Shown: piece by piece, positions 57,628 through 64,000 of the stretch
Layout of the letters: every line of letters starts with the position of its first letter
How positions within the stretch are numbered: the first letter of the stretch is position 1
Assembly (NCBI GenBank): GCA_026545225.1
Contig: CM048846.1
Location: forward strand, 15,933,001-15,997,000
DNA: 64,000 bases
Source: Cornus controversa
Lineage: Eukaryota; Streptophyta; Magnoliopsida; Cornales; Cornaceae
Direction: 5' to 3'
Position numbers and translations under genes: made by a program
Notes under the pieces: generated by a model
What the model was told of the DNA's origin: nothing
Seen by the model: only the letters and a program-made list of their open reading frames with translations
Databases searched by the model: none

Positions 57628-58954
57628 GGTCCTGATTTCTATCCAATATATAAAAAGAAGAAAGCCCCAATTAGATATACACTATCTAGACACACCTCAA
57701 ATATAACACAATATCATACAAAAAGAAGCTAAATTGCAAAGGAAAAGACACCATGAGCACTTTTCGCATTTAAAAAGAGAGTTAAAATCAAACCAACCTT
57801 AGTCAAGCTGATGAGAACACCGTCATCAAGAAAACATAATCTCACATCTAAATCATGCACTAGGCAATCCTCTGATGGAGTTCATTAAGTGTTTTCACCA
57901 TCAAAGAGAATTCTTAAATTATTTAGATGGCAATCCTTATAAAGTCCAGGGCTGGCATAGAAGTCGGTTTAACAGCTGGAGATAATAATAACCTTCCCGT
58001 CAGTATAAACTGCACCAACCAAAGAATAACATAATTGAAATTGTTTAATTATTAAAAAGCAGCAAAAATCAAATTCTTATAACTTTTGTTACTTTAGTGT
58101 CCAAAAACGTCCATAACCAGTGTTTGTCCCCACTAATTGATAGACCTGAAGTCTAAACTTTAGCATTATTTGCACAAATGGCTACCCTCAAACATGAACC
58201 GACATTCTTGTATGCACTGGAAAATTCATTGTTATTAAGGAACTACATGTGGCACATTATCTTGCTTGGATATAATATCAAAACTAGTTACCAGGTACCA
58301 TGAAAAACACGATGTAAAACTGGGGAATCTCACATAATCAAAGACATCAGGAAAAAGATTTTCAAATGAAAGGGATTCTTAGACACGTTCCTTATTTTTC
58401 TATTATACATGTTTTGAATTCAACAAAAGAAATAATAATATAATGTAAAATAAGGAATCTAATATAATGGAAGGCACATACTAAAAAAAAAAAGGCTTCT
58501 CAAACGAAAGAAATGCATAATTACATTACTTTTCCATGTCTCAATTAACTTATCAATCAGGAACTATGAAATATGACCACAGTAACTAAAAAGAAAAAGA
58601 TATTGCAGCGTGATAAGAGTTAAATCAGAAAAGATAATCATGAACAATAATACTACAAGTTTAATAGAAATATCATGACGGTCCCAAATTTGAAATTAAG
58701 TTATCCTGAATATAGATCGATCTATTTACTGGAAAAAATAGAACATACCTCAATTGGACTAGTTAATTATCCTCGTCCATCACACGTTTCAAAACACTAG
58801 GTATTCTTACAATATTTCAGTTCAGCAAAAGAAAATGGAACTAAACTAATAGAAAAATCTCAAATATATAAAATTTCAATTCATAATAAAATCTCAAAAA
58901 TATAAAATTTTCGACAAAACAAAGTTCAACTAAATCAAACCACTGCCGTAACAC

Positions 58955-59701
58955 TGTTGTGGATATTTTAATAAAATCATTAAATATATTAAATTATAAT
59001 AATTTATTATATTTAATTGTAGGTATTAAAGTGGTTGAGTTGTTATATGTATAGTCTCTATATAAAGAAGATATATATAAGTGGCTAGAGAGATATCTTG
59101 GGAAGTTCTCCTCTCTCTCCATTCTCTCTTTCTCTTCTCTACATATATCATTGAGTCTCTTCTTTATAAAATTCCCTTCTCCATCTTATACATATATCCT
59201 CTGCTACTTTACGTGTTTACGAGCAACGACACGTCGACATGGCTACCTCGTCTTTCTTCGGATGTGCCTGGAGGAGACATCGCCTTTGAGCTCTTGGGTT
59301 GTATCTTGGAGCCGGTACTACCGCCAATACCTGCACGTGGGGAGGAAGTATAGACTTTCGGACAGTGCCTAGCATGCCTCTCTACCTCAAAGGCCTATTT
59401 TCTTACTTTTCTCTAATATATATTTTATTTATGTGTTTATATTTTATTTGTGTTCTTCGTTTTACTTATTAAAATTATGATATTGTTACAAATTGTAAAC
59501 TTTGTTAATTCATGTCTATGGAAAGTCATGTGTGTATTCAATTTATTTTATGATTATGTGTAGATGTTACATCCATGTTATTTGTATTTTAGATTTATGT
59601 TTATCTTGTAAATTCAGTCCATAAATTCTTTTTAGTAAATGAGATTTTCTCCTTGTATTGTATTTCCTACTCTGTGAAATAAAATATGAAATTTTCCAAC
59701 A
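58955..59701 (+). mobile_element. Probable solo LTR in the HBS1 5'-UTR intron
   Basis: It starts TGTTGTGGATATTTTAATAA and ends ATTTTCCAACA, so TG...CA ends. The flanking 5-mers AACAC and AACAT agree at 4 of 5. A TATA-like CTATATAAAG at about 59058 is followed by a CT-rich leader, giving an LTR-type promoter on the plus strand, antisense to HBS1. No internal retroelement sequence follows it. Confidence 0.65.
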
Positions 59702-59961
59702 AACATTAGCACCAATAATACACCAACACACACTCAAGCTGACACAGCAGACGGAGAAACAAAGGATTTCACCAAAATTTGGTTAAAAAATAAGTAAAGA
59801 GGGGAGTTTTCGAAAGCATATCAAAACCTACGCAGCAAAATGCAGTCTTTTTTTTTTTCATAAACGCAAAATGCAATCCTATTTACAAAGAAGAACCAGA
59901 ATTGGGAAAAAGAACAAGTTGTGAAGTGTTCTGATAAATGAAATTGAAAGTATAAACTTAC

Positions 59962-60110
59962 AGATATGAAAAAAGCAATCGCAATCCCTCGTGAAGAGGT
60001 GTCACTGTCGGTGTCTCTGAGAAGAACGAGGACAGAAGTGCTGGAGAGGTCTGCAGACGAAGAGAGCGACAGGGTTTGAGAAAAAGATATCGTTTTGACA
60101 AACCTAGCTA
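59962..60110 (-). promoter_or_regulatory. Probable non-coding first exon of HBS1-like
   Basis: On the minus strand, AAACCCTGTCGCTCTCTTCG starts a CT-rich, 5'-UTR-like segment ending at a good donor (ATATCT|gtaagt, 59962/59961). The matching acceptor is 11 nt before the HBS1 ATG (57639). The transcription start is approximate. Confidence 0.55.
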
Positions 60111-60258
60111 ACTTTTTGTGTGCACAATTTAAAAAGAAAAAATAATAATCATACAAATTTACAGGAGATGCCTCAAGATTTCTCAAACAATTAGTCGTTA
60201 AGAAAAAACCAAAACCAAAACCAACAGAGTTTATAAACCCATAACAGAAAAATATCAA

Positions 60259-60680
60259 TTAAGAAAAAAAAATCAATAATCGAGTACAAATTTCTATAAC
60301 CCAAAGCCCTAATTTCTGAATTCTACTGAATGCCAGTAAAGATTCATTTGGTAGACAGAAAACCAAACCAGTATAGGGTATGGCGGTTACAATGCTTTCC
60401 GAGTTCTGCGCGGTAGTGACGACGACGTTGATATCGGCGGCGATGAGATGTGGTCGGGATGAACCGTCGGCGACGGTGGTCGGTAGCTGTTTGTTCGATC
60501 CTTTGCTGAGAAAGAGGGGTGAACTTAGGGGAATATGGCGCGGAGTGGGAAAAATCATAAACCCAAACGACGTCGTTTCAGACTTCCTGACCAATCCGCT
60601 CCTCCGACGTAACCAAACGTCACAAATTTTTTTTAAAAAACAACTTCAAGAGCTTGGAAGGACTCGTTTTTGAGCCTGAG
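60259..60680. promoter_or_regulatory. GC-richer upstream region of HBS1-like with AAACGACGTCGTTT palindrome
   Basis: This stretch is clearly more GC-rich than its surroundings and has overlapping ORFs on both strands (60259-60594 minus, 60380-60673 plus) without recognisable domains. A perfect 14-bp palindrome AAACGACGTCGTTT with an ACGT core lies at 60565-60578, an element often seen near plant gene starts. It is probably the promoter and leader region of HBS1-like. A small divergent transcript is possible. Confidence 0.4.
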
Positions 60681-60990
60681 AAAGCTCTCTCAAACAGGAC
60701 TTGGCGTAGTCCCAATTCCCAAATCAATTTATTACGAAAACTTTTATTAACGACGTAGCATTGTAAAATAAAATATAGACAAAATGAGCTTAATACTGTT
60801 TTGTCTGCCTTTTCGTGACAAAATGAATTCCGTGGTTTAAAGGTTCGTCACATAAGGGTTTACCTTTGTTGCAAAGTGATACCAAGAATTATTCCAACAT
60901 ACCTTGGAAGAGAGATTGTTACAGTGATTGTTATATTATGTATGTTACTATTTCAGTATTTTTTTATTACAAATATATTTTCATTTTAGA

Positions 60991-62346
60991 CAAAAAGACT
61001 CAAAAATCCCACGTGATTTTAAAAAGGTACAAGAAACTACTATTTTTTTCTTAGATCTCAAAACTAAATCAAGTTCCTAACTCCTGCATTCTTTCCCAAT
61101 CCCTGGAGAGATGTTCGATACTTCGATTCCTTCTCTAAAGGATTCCCAGGGGTGCCTTGGGCATAAGGATCCACATCTAAAAGGATGTTTCGCTTCTTCT
61201 GAGAACAACGTCTTTTGTTATAGCAGGGCTAGATGGACGGCTTATTTATTAGTAGGGTAAGAGAATAAGAAAATTCGGAAAGTAGTGGCTATCTTGAAAG
61301 CTCATTGAGGTACTTCTCACTATGCTATATTTTGGACCATATTACACCTTTACCTTTGCAAAAATGGGCAAATTACTCTCTTTTGCACATATTCTCATTT
61401 TTTATAATTATTTTACCATTTCCATTATAATAAAAAATAAAGAACAATAGATAAAAGAGATGTTTTTTTACCTTAATAAAAAAAAGAAGAGTTTTTTTCC
61501 AAAAAAAAAAATTAGAAATAAAACTAAAAATGCACAATTACATAATAAAAATTTTCAAATATTTTTTGTTTTCCGAAAAATTTTCCATTAGAAAGAGGGG
61601 TCGTTTTATATCAAGTTTTTATTTACCATGATAAATAAAAAAATAAAAAAAAAACAGTCTTTTTCCAGGAAAAAAGTTTCAGAAATAATTTCTGAGGAAA
61701 AAAACTAAATATGCACAATTACTTAATAAAAAATTTTGAATTTTTTTTTTTTTTCTAAAATTTTTTCCAAAACTTTTTTCATGAGAAAGAGAGATAATTT
61801 ATGAAAATAAAACAATTTTTAAAAAACAAAAAAAAAATCTGGAAATCATTTTTATTGTGCATATTTAGTTTTTTTTCTCCAAAAACATTTTCCGAAATTT
61901 TTTTCCTAGAAAAAAACTCCTTTTTTTATTATGATAAAGAAGAACTTAATATAAAAAATTAAAAAAAAAAAAGGAAAAAACCCCTCTCTTTCTAATGGAA
62001 AAAATTTTGGAAACAATTTCTGAAAAATAAAAAAAAAATCCGAATTTTTTTATTATGTAATTGTACATTTTTAGTTTTTTTATTTTAGAAATTTTTTTCC
62101 CCGAAAAAAACATCTTTTTTTTATATTAAGGTAAAAAATCTTAATATAAAAAAACCCCTCTACTGTCTATTTTTCTTTATTTTTAATAATAATGAAAAGG
62201 ATAAAATGGTCATAAAAAGGATAATATGTGCAAAGGGGAGTACTTTGTTCATTTTTACAAATGTGAGGGTGTGATATGGTCCAAAATATAGCATAGGGGG
62301 GTTTCTTGCACCTTTTTAAAATTACATGGGGGTTTTGGACCCTTTT
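60991..62346. mobile_element. Long AT-rich foldback element
   Basis: The outer arms are inverted: GATTTTAAAAAGGTACAAGA near 61013 and, on the right, CACCTTTTTAAAATTAC near 62310. Then TGCTATATTTTGGACCATAT (61323) pairs with ATATGGTCCAAAATATAGCA (62275). Inside, 61440-62160 is almost wholly A/T with several further inverted and direct repeats (TGCACAATTAC occurs more than once). There is no ORF. A 280-bp foreign segment interrupts the left arm. Confidence 0.75.
61041..61320. other. Insert of different composition inside the foldback arm
   Basis: Balanced-composition sequence (TCCCAGGGGTGCCTTGGGCA, TATAGCAGGGCTAGATGGAC) with no counterpart in the right arm, so it entered after the foldback formed. 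It resembles neither neighbour. An organellar origin is one possibility that cannot be tested here. Confidence 0.5.
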
Positions 62347-62599
62347 GCCTTTATTTTATATGAAAGGTATGACGTGATGCTTCACTTGTGACTTTATGTT
62401 TTCTCTCATCCGTATCTCTCTCTCTCATGTATCCATCTCTCTCTACAACTCCACATTTATCTCCCATTTGATTTCAAATCTATAAAAAATAGGAACAAAG
62501 GTTGCTGAAACATTTCGTGGTGAGGTTGTTGCCTCTTAATGATCATTGTGATGGTGATGATCGTTATAAATTGTGACTCGTATTCATAATATAATTAGA

Positions 62600-63152
62600 T
62601 TTCTATAAGTTGTATTTTAATAGGTAATTTTTGGATGCCAAGTTTTGGTATGTCTCAAGTATATTTGTACATTATCTTTTCTTTTATATATTGTCATGTA
62701 CTTACCGAGGGAAAAAAAAAGTTATTTTGAACTCTAAGAAATTGTAATCCTTGTACAACAAGGAATGAGTTTGGAGACTCTATAAATAAAGGTAGAGTTA
62801 AAGGAAAAAGATAGAGAGAGAAGAAAAAGGAGAAGATGAGTGATTTGAGGAAAGAAGAAAGTCGGTGAGAATAGGGAGATGTAACCTCATAGAAGAAAGG
62901 TTTGCTCTGAACCTAACTAAAAAGAGCTATAAGAAATAGAAGAGTGTGCATTGTCTGCTATTGTAATATTCTCTTCTTGATTTATTAGAGTGAAGTTTAT
63001 TCTCTTCATAGACGTAGCCTTAGTTTGGGTGAACCATGTAAAATATTGTGTTGTGCGTGGATGTGTATGATTGTTATCTCCATATATGCTTATATGATTG
63101 TGATGTGATGATATATTTACATTGTGCTGAATGAAGGGACTAATTCCCAACA
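62600..63152 (+). repeat. Copia-type 5' LTR (left end uncertain)
   Basis: It ends GGGACTAATTCCCAACA directly before a primer-binding site. A TATA box CTATAAATAAAGG lies at about 62780. The LTR start was not identified, so 62600 is a guess. Confidence 0.6.
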
Positions 63153-63154
63153 AG

Positions 63155-63167
63155 TGGTATCAGAGCC
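63155..63167 (+). other. Copia primer-binding site (tRNA-iMet)
   Basis: TGGTATCAGAGCC, two bases after the LTR end, is the standard plant copia primer-binding site. The element is lost beyond about 63413, where another LTR begins. Confidence 0.88.
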
Positions 63168-63413
63168 AATGGTAGGTCAGAGCCTATAGTTGATCCTTAA
63201 GATAAGAGCTGAATATTAGTGACGTGTCAGAGCAAAAGGTTGATCATGAAAAGTTATAGGAGATATAATTAGAGCTGATAAAGATATAAGAATAATGATA
63301 GTGTTAAGCCTATTAGAAACAAGTCTTGGGACAAGTCGAATTATGCTCATTTTCAAGATGGGTCAAGAGGATGTTATGATGAAGGGGTTTACTTTTTACC
63401 CTAAAAAAAGTTA

Positions 63414-64000
63414 TGTCACGCCCCGATTTCCAACACACGGTTAAAAACAAGGGAAATGGGGGTGAATAGTAAAAGTCACACCGGTTAACACTCATAAACC
63501 ACTCAATTCCAGAACTCAACTTTCTATGTGTTTGAAATTTCAAAATGATACTTAGTCCATTGGAAAAAGGATCCAAAAATACTCAATTTAAAAAAAATCA
63601 CGCTTAATTCTGATTTAAAACGAAGAATTATGTCCAATTGAAGTTTGAGCCAATTCCAAAACATACTATGAATAGTAATTATGATCCATCGTAATTACAA
63701 GGGTGATCCATCGTAATTATAATGTATCGAATGTATGCCGTAAAAAACATCATAACTTGTTGTCATGTGGTCCAAATTTTCAACTTTTAGGCTCTAAAAA
63801 TCTAAAAATCATCAAACATCCTCCATAACATGTAAATGATAAAAACATCATTATACATCAATCTAAGTCGGATTCAAATTTTGAACAAAATCATACCTTC
63901 ATCCACAGTCCAATATACATATATATACTTTAACCCATACTTAACAAACCTTCAACCTATTTTCAAAATTCAATTATCTCACAATTTGTAAGTTCATTTG
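63414..64000 (-). mobile_element. Edge of an LTR element, related to the one at 4943-8263
   Basis: It starts TGTCACGCCCCGATTTCC, matching the reverse complement of the end of the Tm-1-intron insertion (TGTCATGCCCTGAATTCC). It carries two GATCCATCGTAATTA motifs (63683-63725), the same palindromic half-site, at a similar distance from the end. It runs off the window. Confidence 0.55.

Noticed and set aside
60380..60673. Plus-strand ORF of 97 codons upstream of HBS1
   Set aside because: It overlaps an equally long minus-strand ORF in a GC-rich promoter-like patch; no domain recognised.
1..64000. CRISPR arrays, operons or prophage-like systems
   Set aside because: The window is eukaryotic; the repeats seen are microsatellites, tandem duplications and transposon ends, without regular spacers.

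Overview
This is plant nuclear DNA, most likely from a dicot. It is AT-rich, has GT-AG introns with T-rich acceptors, and carries two genes interrupted by very long introns full of plant-type transposons: Ty1/copia, RTE-type LINEs, a tRNA-derived SINE, and Mutator-like and hAT-like non-autonomous elements. The species cannot be named from the sequence alone.

Only two real host genes are visible, both on the minus strand. (1) A Tm-1-like gene (UPF0261 domain followed by a PEP-hydrolase-like TIM barrel) occupies about 1-11561. Eight exons are placed, coding for about 704 residues. The last exon, roughly 50 codons by comparison with the family, lies beyond the left edge. Its intron 4 holds an LTR-like insertion with a LINE inside it, and its intron 3 appears to use a GC donor. 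(2) An HBS1-like gene, encoding the ribosome-rescue GTPase that partners Pelota/Dom34, spans 33600-57627 for its CDS plus a non-coding 5' exon near 59962-60110. Eleven coding exons join without frame conflict into 711 codons plus stop: an acidic N-terminus, a RanBP2-type zinc finger, a linker, the GTPase domain and the two EF-Tu-like beta-barrels. Intron 8 is about 9 kb and records several successive insertions: a SINE split by a copia element, a LINE tail, a tandem duplication that copied part of exon 8, and a Mutator-type MITE in one of the two duplicated copies.

The 22 kb between the two genes (about 11.6-33 kb) has no convincing host gene. It is a patchwork of terminal-inverted-repeat elements, several with target-site duplications readable in the sequence: a GTGTCCG-rich element pair with a Mutator-like element in its right arm (12052-14972), hAT-like elements at 16317-17489, 17857-18581 and 32042-32739, long-TIR elements at 18966-20056, 25507-26352, 26440-28530 and 29342-30596, and a degenerate retroelement with a plant-transposon ORF (20057-24500). 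Right of HBS1 (60.7-64 kb) lie a long AT-rich foldback, a copia LTR with its primer-binding site, and the edge of another LTR element related to the one in the Tm-1-like intron.

I found no CRISPR array, operon, tRNA, rRNA or bacterial system. The most unusual signals are the GC donor overlapping a GT donor, three consecutive frame-neutral N-terminal exons in HBS1, the partial exon duplication with a same-window empty site for a MITE, and a palindromic motif array found at similar distances from the ends of two related LTRs.
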